The position numbers and the translations under genes were made by a program. A stretch of 64,000 nt of DNA from contig CALODP010000002.1 of the NCBI GenBank assembly GCA_942492055.1, forward strand, positions 558,001 to 622,000. The letters are read 5' to 3'. The notes under the pieces were generated by a model. It searched no databases. It saw only the letters and a program-made list of their open reading frames with translations, and was not told where the DNA came from. The stretch's first letter is position 1. Each line of letters starts with the position of its first letter. The DNA is from CALODP01 sp942492055. Lineage in GTDB: Bacteria > Bacteroidota > Ignavibacteria > Ignavibacteriales > Melioribacteraceae. This document shows positions 35,137-42,879 of the stretch, one piece after another.

Positions 35137-35162
35137 GCTTACTGAGCGGAGTCGAAGTAAGC
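35137..35162. repeat. REP-like palindrome with GAGCGGAGTCGAAG loop
   Basis: GCTTACT and AGTAAGC form a 7-bp stem around a loop with GAGCGGAGTCGA. From memory, CTGAGCGGAGTCGAAG is the core of dispersed extragenic palindromes seen in Bacteroidota and relatives. Only one copy is visible here, so repetition cannot be shown in this window. Confidence 0.45.
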
Positions 35163-35362
35163 TTACTGCTATATTAAATAGCTTTCGTTTTATCCTCTAT
35201 TCTGCTAATTCAACGGAATAAACATCTGGGAAAAGAGATAGAGGATAATATTCAAACTGATTACTCATAACGAAACTCTAATGCCACTGAGAATAAAAAA
35301 AACATCCAAGTATATAAATAATAATTATATATAGACTTCTTTATTCTTCACCGAACTGTAGA

Positions 35363-35403
35363 GGGCCTGCCGGATATTTTTAAGGTGGGTCTTCTTTTTT
35401 TTT
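35363..35403 (+). terminator. Rho-independent terminator in the 35-36 kb gap
   Basis: GGGCCTGCC can pair with GGTGGGTCT (four G·U pairs) over a 12-nt loop, followed by a long T-rich tract (about 11 of 12). It may end the metal/ABC transcript or a small RNA from 35001-35400. Confidence 0.5.
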
Positions 35404-35490
35404 ATTCATATAAATAAAAAAGCATCAATTCACATAGTTCCTTACTCCTCATCCGAACCGAATAAAAAAAAATAAAAAAAATCGAATTCA

Positions 35491-35527
35491 TGAACTCTTT
35501 TGTGAACTAACACTGAACTCCTTTTGT
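35491..35527. repeat. TGAACTC direct repeat
   Basis: TGAACTCTTTTGT (35491-35503) and TGAACTCCTTTTGT (35514-35527) are spaced by 23 bp, with a partial GTGAACT between. This may be a regulator-binding array upstream of the leader RNA at 35609-36224; no regulator is known. Confidence 0.35.
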
Positions 35528-35608
35528 TATCACCTACGGAACAAGGAAAATAAAATAATATTAGAGAAGATTGAAAAAGAGATAGAAAAAAAATCAAAAA
35601 AAAATGGA

Positions 35609-35700
35609 ATTAGTGGAACTAATATATGAACGGTTCTTGTTAAGTCTGTTATAAGAAAAAGAGATGTTGTAATCTCTTAAGGAACCGTGGCTCTTTGACA
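35609..35700 (+). ncRNA. Structured leader with hairpins and BoxA-like element
   Basis: Three potential stems occur in 80 nt: ATTAGT/ACTAAT (35609-35623), ACGGTTC/GAACCGT (35630-35636 with 35682-35688), and nested inside it AAGAGAT/ATCTCTT (35659-35678). Immediately after comes GGCTCTTTGACA (35689-35700), matching 10 of 12 positions of the E. coli BoxA consensus TGCTCTTTAACA. Hairpin followed by BoxA is the order seen in rRNA leaders, where Nus factors make transcription resistant to termination. No rRNA follows; instead there are 524 untranslated bases before the next gene. That it is an antiterminated leader or a large ncRNA is inference. Confidence 0.5.
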
Positions 35701-35858
35701 TTTTGATCGAGCGAGAAATTCGTTGAAAATAGTAAATGGAAAAGATAGAATAAGGTGATAAGTTGATTTTCGTTTCCCTAGCTAGATAGTCATGAGTATA
35801 GTATTGTTCTCTGTTTTCTAAATCATATGACTAGCAAATAGTAAAAATGACACATCTG

Positions 35859-36021
35859 AAAAAGAATAAAGTGATTCTAGAAAAAAAATGAAGCGTCTGG
35901 ATGAAAAATGAAGAGGTTAGAAAAGAAATGAAGCGTCTGGGGAAGAATAAACTGGTTCTAGAAAAGAAATGAATAGGCTAGAAAACATATGAAGAGCTTG
36001 GAAAAGAAATGTAAGAAGAAC
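35859..36021 (+). repeat. Tandem array of eight imperfect 20-22-bp A-rich repeats
   Basis: Units begin at 35859, 35881, 35901, 35921, 35941, 35962, 35982 and 36002 and are 20-22 bp long. The best-conserved form is GAAAAGAAATGAAGCGTCTG (35921-35940). Each unit starts with an A-tract and ends TCTG, GTTA, TCTA, GCTA or CTTG. Period near two helical turns means the A-tracts are phased and should bend the DNA. Stop codons and frame changes exclude a repetitive protein. There are no spacers, so it is not CRISPR. Confidence 0.75.
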
Positions 36022-36224
36022 AAGGGAGAGATAGGAGCAAGTGATAAGTATATTGTTTTAGTAGAATTCACACTCTGTATTGGTAATGATATCAAAGAAT
36101 TTATCCTAATCATTCAGATAAAATTTAAATGTAGTACTAATAAGAGTGTGTAGATGCGAATCCTCTGTGAAAATTAAGACAAATTAATTAACAATTTTGC
36201 CACAATGTTATATGGAGATGTACT

Positions 36225-36938
36225 ATGAATCTTGGACAACTCAGGTATATGACAATGTTTTACGGCATCATCGAGATCGGGGCCTCAATAATTGGCCTTT
36301 TGTCCTCATTACCTTTGCTTGGCGAAGCCTTTGATGAGCTGAAGGAAAAAGTACTTGCGATATCTCGGATTGATATCGAGATCCGAGACTTGACCAAAGG
36401 AAAGATCGAAGCAAGAGATGAAGCCAGAGAAATACTAATTAACCTTCTTTTTCCAATGGCAGAAATTTGTCAGGCATATGCCGCCAATGAGAAAAAACAC
36501 ACCCTTTTGGAAATAGTAGATACTACTAAATCCAAATTGAGAAATCATCGTGTGAATGATTTGGGGCAGAGATCAGCGGATATTCTCGGTGCTATTAAAG
36601 CCAATAAAGATGATTTGGCTGGTTATGGATTAACTGAACCGATGATTTCTAATTCCGAAACAGCTCTGACAAATTTTAATAAAGCTCAGTATGAGAGACT
36701 ATCCTTGTATAGCCTCAAATCAACTAAGCTTGCCAGAATGGAAGAGCTTTTTAAGGAAACCAGGGAATTGTTGGATCAGGTTCTTGATAAGGAAATGGCT
36801 ATTCTTGAAAGTAATCATCCTGAGATTTATCAATGGTATATTAACTCAAGAAAGCTTAAAAAATATCCGGCAACCCGCGAAACGCCGGAAGAATCGAATA
36901 GTAATAATGATCTTCCTGATGAAGAAGGGGAAAACTAA
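36225..36938 (+). CDS. Helical protein of unknown function, long untranslated leader
   Basis: 237 aa. Residues 8-30 are hydrophobic (IIEIGASIIGLLSSLPLLG), perhaps a membrane segment or a buried helix; there is no clear signal cleavage site. The rest is all-helical with a repeated Lys/Glu/Ala pattern (LKEKVLAISRIDIEIRDL, KQ-rich), ending in an acidic tail (EESNSNNDLPDEEGEN). From memory it resembles a group of about 230-aa Bacteroidota hypothetical proteins ending in a LLDxxLDxxMxxxxxxxPxxYxxYxxxR pattern (visible here as LLDQVLDKEM and HPEIYQWYINSRK), with no function. GGAG before the ATG sets the start. It stands alone between a 1.22-kb leader region and a 0.92-kb gene-free gap. Confidence 0.6.
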   Translation: MNLGQLRYMTMFYGIIEIGASIIGLLSSLPLLGEAFDELKEKVLAISRIDIEIRDLTKGKIEARDEAREILINLLFPMAEICQAYAANEKKHTLLEIVDTTKSKLRNHRVNDLGQRSADILGAIKANKDDLAGYGLTEPMISNSETALTNFNKAQYERLSLYSLKSTKLARMEELFKETRELLDQVLDKEMAILESNHPEIYQWYINSRKLKKYPATRETPEESNSNNDLPDEEGEN

Positions 36939-36954
36939 ACATGATCTGTTGCAT

Positions 36955-37024
36955 TTTTCGCGAATCTTATTATTGATAAAATCCCTAAGGATTTTCGGAA
37001 GAGATTCGCGAAAATCTTGTTCCT
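36955..37024. terminator. Nested long hairpin after the unknown helical gene
   Basis: TTTTCGCGAATCT and AGATTCGCGAAAA form a perfect 13-bp stem; inside it AAAATCC and GGATTTT form a second 7-bp hairpin. It begins 17 bp after the stop. TCTTGTT follows, so intrinsic termination is possible, but length and symmetry also fit a small mobile-element remnant. Confidence 0.5.
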
Positions 37025-37856
37025 CCGAATCATATGAAATTATCACTGAAATAAGAATGAGTTTCCGGAAAACATGCTAATCTCATTAATATCTCATGAT
37101 ATCTTCTTCCTTTTCATCCGATATTCGCTCGATAAGAAATGCCAAAGAATATATGGCCTATAGCCTTAAAAAAAATGATTTAAGGAAGATTGACTATTCG
37201 TTTTTTCTCTATGATCTCTCCAAGGGAAATTAACATCCTTTCCCGGGGATGAATAAAAAACAGCTTCTCATTATATCCGATCTTTTTTCCTTTTGAGAAA
37301 AAGAATAATAAACTCAATCGGAAATCATATTAGAACACTGCAACAAATCTGAAAAACTACAAAGATTTTATTATACCATATTTCAGCTTTTCTATATCTA
37401 TTATCTACCTTACTAATAGTTCGGAATAATAATCTGAATAATTTTAATCTATCGTGATGATTCAACTGAAAGGCACAAAATCATATCCTTCAAATCTCTC
37501 TAATCTTACAATTTCAATGTATTCGATAATAAATTCCAATATCTATCCGGCGCCATAGGTGCCGGTATCTCGGTAGCTAAAAGATTCAAAGCAGATAGTC
37601 GAGCTCCATAGGAGCGGCATATTATATCTTATAATACTTCTCATGATATTGAAGTATCAAATTATAATTAATAAGGTTTTCTTTCTTGCTAGCTTGAGAG
37701 TAATTATTCTTAACTAACAAATAAAAATCTTTACAACAGAATGACAAACATTAGCAATAATCCCCCTCGCAAAACCCGGACAACTCCCTTTACACTAATA
37801 ATTACTTTCCATATTTTTTGCCGAATGATATTATTGATCAAATACCGAAAAAATAA
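37025..37856. other. Gene-free stretch before endonuclease III
   Basis: No convincing ORF on either strand. It contains small hairpins: CCTTAAA/TTTAAGG (37164-37185) and GGGAAA/TTTCCC (37224-37244). The extragenic repeat at 37547-37615 is annotated separately. Sequence just before 37857 is AT-rich and probably includes the nth promoter. Confidence 0.5.
37547..37615. repeat. Paired extragenic palindromes with CC-ATA-GG centres
   Basis: Unit 1 (37547-37565): CCGGCGCC-ATA-GGTGCCGG, arms pair with one G·T. Unit 2 (37603-37615): GCTCC-ATA-GGAGC, followed by GGCATATTATA. Both share the x-CC-ATA-GG-x core and a GG-TAT or GG-CAT tail, spaced about 55 bp. From memory this form (GTCCCGTAGGGAC-like) is a dispersed repeat in many Bacteroidota/Chlorobi-group genomes. 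Confidence 0.55.
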
Positions 37857-38594
37857 ATGATAACGCCAAAACAAGAAAAGATAATCGAGATAAACAAAAG
37901 ATTACTGAAACAATTCGGAATTCCGAGGAGAGAAAACCCATTACCCGATCCGTTGAATCTGTTGATCGCAACAATTCTTTCCCAAAACACAAACGACAAA
38001 AATTCTTTCCGGGCCTTCAAAGAACTCAAAGAGAAATATCCTGACTGGGATAAAGCTCTGGAAGCTTCACGGGAAGTGATAGCCGAAACTATAAAAATAG
38101 CGGGTCTGGCTAAACAGAAATCTAATGCGATAAAAATATTGCTAAACTATCTATACGATAAATACGGTAATCTTTCTCTCGATCCGATTATAAAAAAAGG
38201 GGATAAGGAAATACTGGATGAATTGACGATCATTCCTGGAATAGGTGTTAAAACGGCAAGCTGCGTTTTGCTCTTCGCTCTCGATAGAAATGTCTGCCCC
38301 GTAGATACGCATGTTCACAGGACACTTAACAGAATAGGCGTCGTTAAAGGCTCCGCCCCCGATAAAACTTTTTCGGCTATAAATGACGGGCTTCCCGAGA
38401 ATATCGCGCATCCTTTTCACACTAATCTCATCAGATTAGGTAGAGAAATTTGCACCCCTTCCAAGCCGACCTGCGGAATATGTCCTTTGGAAGAACTATG
38501 CGAATACAGCGAAAAAGATTTTACCTCTTTCGAAAAGAAAAAGGAGAATAATTTTTTCTTGCTCGATAATATTAACACACCGAAAAAAACGTAA
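37857..38594 (+). CDS. nth: Endonuclease III (DNA glycosylase/AP lyase)
   Basis: 245 aa. Helix-hairpin-helix with IIPGIGVKTA; Lys132 is the expected Schiff-base Lys and Asp150 (PVDTHVHR) the catalytic Asp. Four cysteines, C199-x6-C206-x2-C209-x5-C215, are the [4Fe-4S] loop of the family. It removes oxidised pyrimidines in base-excision repair. The C-terminal 25 residues after the cluster are Lys/Asn-rich and longer than in E. coli Nth (211 aa). It is a single gene in a gap-rich area and precedes the dehydrogenase cluster by 76 bp. Confidence 0.93.
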   Translation: MITPKQEKIIEINKRLLKQFGIPRRENPLPDPLNLLIATILSQNTNDKNSFRAFKELKEKYPDWDKALEASREVIAETIKIAGLAKQKSNAIKILLNYLYDKYGNLSLDPIIKKGDKEILDELTIIPGIGVKTASCVLLFALDRNVCPVDTHVHRTLNRIGVVKGSAPDKTFSAINDGLPENIAHPFHTNLIRLGREICTPSKPTCGICPLEELCEYSEKDFTSFEKKKENNFFLLDNINTPKKT

Positions 38595-38670
38595 GGTTTT
38601 ATTTCAACGCTGTGTTAGTTATATTACTCAACTTCTATTTACCGAAAAATAATTGAGAGGATCACACAAC

Positions 38671-40074
38671 ATGGCTAAACATTTTGATATAGCTGTTCTC
38701 GGCGGAGGCCCTGCCGGATATGTTGCCGCTATTCGCTCCGCGCAACTCGGATTTAAAACAGCTGTTATTGATAAAGGAAATCTGGGGGGAGTTTGCCTCA
38801 ATTGGGGATGTATCCCGACCAAATCACTTCTGAAGAATGCCGAAGTGTATGATATGATGAATAACCACGCCAAAGATTTTGGAATTAAGGTTGAAGGTCT
38901 CGAATTCGATTTCGGGAAAATTATCAAACGAAGCAGAAATGTTTCAACCAAAATTACCCGCGGCGTTGAATTCCTGATGAAAAAGAACAATGTAGAGAGA
39001 ATAAAAGGATTCGGTAAGTTTGTTTCTCCCAAAGAACTACAAATCTTTGATGACGATAGAAACGAAACCGAAAGAATTACCGCTGATAAAATTATTATCG
39101 CTACAGGTGCCAAACCGAAGATGGTTCCCGCTATTCCCGTCGATTACCAAAATATAATTACCAGTACTCAGGCAATGACTCTTGATAAACTTCCCGAAAG
39201 CCTCGTAGTTATTGGAGCCGGCGCTATTGGTATTGAGTTCGCCTATTTCTATAGCGTTCTCGGAACGAAAGTAACTATCATTGAAATGATGGATTCCGTT
39301 CTCCCGGTTGAGGATAAGGAAGTCTCCGGAGCTCTTGAGATGAGCCTCAGGAAACGAAAGATAGATATCCATACATCTACCATGGTTGAGAGTGCCAAAG
39401 TGGCTGAGAACGAAGTTGTTGTTACTATCGTTAAGAACGGCGAGAAGCAAGAAATAAGGGCGGAGAAAGTCCTTAACGCAATTGGTGTTACCGGAAACAT
39501 TGAAGGATACGGATTGCGGGAAATTGGTGTTGAAACCGAGCGTAGTTCGATTATTGTTGATAAAGATACATATCAGACCAACATAGAAGGAGTTTACGCT
39601 GTAGGGGACGTTATAGGAGCTCCCTGGCTGGCTCATGTTGCCTCGGCCGAAGCAATATACTGCGTTGAGAAAATAAAAGGATTAGAACCCAAACCGGTCG
39701 ATTATTCCACTATCCCGGGATGTACTTATTGTCAGCCCCAAGTGGCCAGCGTAGGAATGACGGAAGAAAAAGCATTGGAAGCAGGACACGAAATCAAGAT
39801 CGGACGATTTCCTTTTAGCGCTAGTGGGAAATCCGCCGCAATAGGAGAAAGAGAAGGGTTTGTGAAAGTTATTTTCGACGCTAAGTACGGTGAGTTATTG
39901 GGAGCTCACATTATCGGTTCCGAAGCTACCGAACTTATCGCGGAGCTTGGTATGGTAAAATCACTGGAGGGTACTGCCGAATCGATTATCAAAACGGTTC
40001 ATGCCCATCCTACACTATCCGAATCAATTATGGAAGCGGCGGCAGAAGCTTATGGAGAAGCAATTCACATATAG
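38671..40074 (+). CDS. lpd: Dihydrolipoyl dehydrogenase (E3)
   Basis: 467 aa. Redox disulfide C42-x4-C47 in GGVCLNWGCIPTKS, FAD motif VLGGGPAGYVAAIRSA, NAD-binding VVIGAGAIGIEFAYFY, and active-site His/Glu in HAHPTLSE near the C-terminus. It reoxidises the lipoyl groups of E2 with NAD+. The ATG at 38671 lies 10 nt after GAGAGG; a TTG 18 bp upstream overlaps that site. It leads a cluster of lpd, lipB, E1, E2 and lipA, all on the plus strand, and overlaps lipB by 23 bp. Confidence 0.95.
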   Translation: MAKHFDIAVLGGGPAGYVAAIRSAQLGFKTAVIDKGNLGGVCLNWGCIPTKSLLKNAEVYDMMNNHAKDFGIKVEGLEFDFGKIIKRSRNVSTKITRGVEFLMKKNNVERIKGFGKFVSPKELQIFDDDRNETERITADKIIIATGAKPKMVPAIPVDYQNIITSTQAMTLDKLPESLVVIGAGAIGIEFAYFYSVLGTKVTIIEMMDSVLPVEDKEVSGALEMSLRKRKIDIHTSTMVESAKVAENEVVVTIVKNGEKQEIRAEKVLNAIGVTGNIEGYGLREIGVETERSSIIVDKDTYQTNIEGVYAVGDVIGAPWLAHVASAEAIYCVEKIKGLEPKPVDYSTIPGCTYCQPQVASVGMTEEKALEAGHEIKIGRFPFSASGKSAAIGEREGFVKVIFDAKYGELLGAHIIGSEATELIAELGMVKSLEGTAESIIKTVHAHPTLSESIMEAAAEAYGEAIHI

Positions 40075-40762
40075 AAAGTTTCGCTATGTAGATCTCGGAG
40101 TTATCGACTATAAAGAGGCTTGGGATCTTCAGAAAGTAATATTCGAAAAAAGGGTCAAAGGGGAAACGGAGGATACTCTGCTTCTCCTTGAGCACCCCCA
40201 TACTTATACTCTGGGGAAAACGGCAGATAGAAATAACCTAATAGGTTCCGATGATTTTCTCAAAGAGAATAATGTTTCCGTTTACGATATTGATCGTGGC
40301 GGAGATATCACTTATCATGGCCCCGGCCAAATTGTAGGCTATCCGATAATCAATCTTTCCGATTGGAAAAAAGATACGCATCTCTATCTCAGAAATCTCG
40401 AGGAAACAATTATCAAGACCTGCTCCGATTATGATCTTCCTACAGGAAGAAAATCGGAATATACAGGAGTATGGCTCGACGAAAGGAAAATTTGCGCGAT
40501 CGGTATAAAAGTGAGTCGTTGGGTTACAATGCACGGCTTCGCCTTTAACGTAAATACATCTTTAAGTATGTTCGATGGAATAATCCCTTGCGGAATAAAG
40601 GATAAAGAAGTGACCTCTTTGGAAAAAGAAAAGAAATATCGTTTTGAGTTGAACGAAGTTAAGGAGAAAATCGTTAATAACTTCATGAATGTGTTTGATT
40701 ACGATGAGTTCGAAGTAATCGACAAAGAGAAGTTATTCAACGAACAACTAAAGGATCCTTGA
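40052..40762 (+). CDS. lipB: Octanoyltransferase (lipoate synthesis)
   Basis: 236 aa. Family marks: LLEHPHTYTLGKTADR, DIDRGGDITYHGPGQIVGYP, and the catalytic Cys180 in GIIPCGIKD with Lys153 (AIGIKVSRW), the Cys/Lys pair of LipB. It moves octanoate from acyl carrier protein to the lipoyl lysines of E2, after which LipA inserts the sulfurs. The start at 40052 lies inside the end of lpd (overlap 23 bp), with a longer in-frame reading from 40001 unlikely. Its stop overlaps the E1 start (TGATG), so translation is coupled. Confidence 0.93.
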   Translation: MEKQFTYRKFRYVDLGVIDYKEAWDLQKVIFEKRVKGETEDTLLLLEHPHTYTLGKTADRNNLIGSDDFLKENNVSVYDIDRGGDITYHGPGQIVGYPIINLSDWKKDTHLYLRNLEETIIKTCSDYDLPTGRKSEYTGVWLDERKICAIGIKVSRWVTMHGFAFNVNTSLSMFDGIIPCGIKDKEVTSLEKEKKYRFELNEVKEKIVNNFMNVFDYDEFEVIDKEKLFNEQLKDP

Positions 40763-42858
40763 TGAATCGTGAAACGAAGATTGAGGAAGTAGAAAAAAAT
40801 AATAACAATGGTAGTCGTAAATTTCCTACGGGAAAAAAAGATTCCTTCGGTGGGCTCACAAAGAAGGAGCTTATGAACGGTCTCCGTTTGATGCTAACTT
40901 CACGCCACATAGATAACAAAGTAATGAATCTGCTTAGGCAGGGGAAATCCTTTTTCCATATTCCGGGAAGCGGTCACGAAGCTGCTCAGGTCGCATTCGG
41001 GTTAGCAATGATTCCCGGAAAAGATTGGGCCTTTCCATACTATCGAGACCTCTCATTTATGCTTTCCCTCGGAATTAAACCGGAAGAGATTTTCCTTCAT
41101 ATGCTTGCTAAAGAGAAGGATCCTATGAGCGGTGGTCGACAGATGCCGTGCCACTGGGGTTATAAGGAGTTTAACGTCCCTACACAATCTAGTCCGACCG
41201 GCACGCAATTTCTTCAGGCCGTTGGAACCGCTCTGGCAAACAGAAAGAAGGGGAACAATGCCGTTACTTATGTAAGTAGCGGGGAGGGAACTACAAGCGA
41301 AGGAGAATTCCATGAGGCGGTTAATTGGGCGAGCAGAGAGAAGTTGCCTGTAGTCTTTGTTATTCAGAATAATAAGCTGGCTATCTCTGTCTCCGTGGAA
41401 GAACAAACCGGTGGCAGGAACTTTTCGATTGCGGAGATGATGAGCGGGTATAATAATCTTTTGAGGATGCAGATAGATGGAACAAAGTTTCTTGATTCTC
41501 ATGCCGCAGCTTTATCAGCATTTAAGCACGCTCGCACGGGACAAGGGCCGGCGTTAGTTGAGGCGCATGTCGTAAGGCTCTTTTCCCATTCCTCCTCAGA
41601 TGATCAAAGAAAATATCGCGATGCGGAATCCATTGAAAAAGATATCTCCCGTGATCCGATTATTCTTTTCAAAGATTACTTGCTTTCGAGAGATGTTCTT
41701 ACTGAGTTAGCTTACTCCGAGTTTGAAAAAGAGATTATTAATCATATAAACGAAGCTGCCGATTGGGCTCTTGCTCAGCCAGATCCTAAAAAAGAATCGG
41801 CAACCCGATTTGTTTTGGATGAGAGCGGCACAGCTGAAAGATTAAGCTACGAATCATCTATCCCTTCCGGTAAACCGATCGTTATGGTCGATGCCATAAA
41901 TCATGCTCTTCGGGAAGAGATGGAACGGAATGATAAGATATATCTCTTCGGTGAAGATGTGGCCGATAAAAAAGGGGGAGTATTCACGGCGACCAAAGGA
42001 CTCTCAACTCAGTTCGGTACGGAAAGAGTTTTTAATTCTCCTTTGGCCGAAGCCAGTATCGAAGGGGTTGCTATCGGAATGGCTCTTGCCGGAATGAAGC
42101 CCGCCGTTGAGATTCAGTTCGGTGATTATATTTGGCCCGCCTTTATGCAAATGAGAGATGAGATGGCTACCTACAGATATCGCTCGAATAATTTTTGGGA
42201 AGCTCCTGTAGTAACACGTGTAGCCATCGGCGGATATATTCATGGCGGTCTTTTTCACAGCCAGAACATCGAGGGATTCTATTCACATATTCCCGGGATT
42301 CTTATCGCTTATCCATCCGACGCGGCGGACGCTAAAGGGCTGCTAAAAACAGCGTTGCGTCTGAATGATCCCGTACTCTTTCTGGAGCACAAAGGACTCT
42401 ACCGACAAAGCTATGCTACCACACAAGAACCCGATGCGAACTATATGCTCCCGTTCGGAAAAGGAAGAGTTTTTAAGGAGGGAAAAGATCTCTCGATAAT
42501 CACTTACGGAGCTATGGTTCACGAGGCGAATTTTGCCGCCAAAAAGCTGGAGCACGAAGGCTATTCGATCGAGATAATTGACATCCGTACTATTGCTCCC
42601 CTCGATGAGAATATCATCATGAAATCTGTTCGTAAAACAGGAAAAGTAGTCGTGCTACATGAGGATACTATTACAGCCGGCTTTGGCGCCGAGATAGCGG
42701 CCAGAATTGCCGATAAGTGTTTCGAGTATCTTGACGGACCTGTTAAGAGAATAGGAGCAGCCGATGCTTTTGTTCCTTATCATCCGGCTCTCGAAAAGGA
42801 GATTCTTCCTAGCAGAGATAAAATATATCTTTCTTTAATTGAGTTACTTAACTATTAG
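40762..42858 (+). CDS. 2-oxoacid dehydrogenase E1, fused alpha and beta subunits
   Basis: 698 aa. The alpha part (1-330) has FPYYRDLSFMLSLG, the ThDP motif with GEG (174-176) in place of the usual GDG, then NN at 203-204, and the phosphorylation-loop-like SHSSSDDQRKYRD. The beta part (about 360-698) has IYLFGEDVADKKGGVF, AEASIEGVAIGMALAG and the GGYIHGGLFHSQNIEGFYSH segment. Fused E1 of this type processes pyruvate or branched-chain 2-oxoacids. Asp-to-Glu in GEG keeps the acid needed for Mg2+. The ATG overlaps the lipB stop. Substrate cannot be fixed from sequence. Confidence 0.9.
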   Translation: MNRETKIEEVEKNNNNGSRKFPTGKKDSFGGLTKKELMNGLRLMLTSRHIDNKVMNLLRQGKSFFHIPGSGHEAAQVAFGLAMIPGKDWAFPYYRDLSFMLSLGIKPEEIFLHMLAKEKDPMSGGRQMPCHWGYKEFNVPTQSSPTGTQFLQAVGTALANRKKGNNAVTYVSSGEGTTSEGEFHEAVNWASREKLPVVFVIQNNKLAISVSVEEQTGGRNFSIAEMMSGYNNLLRMQIDGTKFLDSHAAALSAFKHARTGQGPALVEAHVVRLFSHSSSDDQRKYRDAESIEKDISRDPIILFKDYLLSRDVLTELAYSEFEKEIINHINEAADWALAQPDPKKESATRFVLDESGTAERLSYESSIPSGKPIVMVDAINHALREEMERNDKIYLFGEDVADKKGGVFTATKGLSTQFGTERVFNSPLAEASIEGVAIGMALAGMKPAVEIQFGDYIWPAFMQMRDEMATYRYRSNNFWEAPVVTRVAIGGYIHGGLFHSQNIEGFYSHIPGILIAYPSDAADAKGLLKTALRLNDPVLFLEHKGLYRQSYATTQEPDANYMLPFGKGRVFKEGKDLSIITYGAMVHEANFAAKKLEHEGYSIEIIDIRTIAPLDENIIMKSVRKTGKVVVLHEDTITAGFGAEIAARIADKCFEYLDGPVKRIGAADAFVPYHPALEKEILPSRDKIYLSLIELLNY

Positions 42859-42879
42859 TTCTTATATGGAGTTAACGAG

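Noticed and set aside
35695..35700. TTGACA as a -35 element in the BoxA-like region
   Set aside because: No -10 hexamer is present at 16-18 bp; the surrounding 12 bp fit BoxA better.
35859..36021. CRISPR array
   Set aside because: The units abut without spacers, differ from each other and no cas gene is nearby; it is a tandem repeat.
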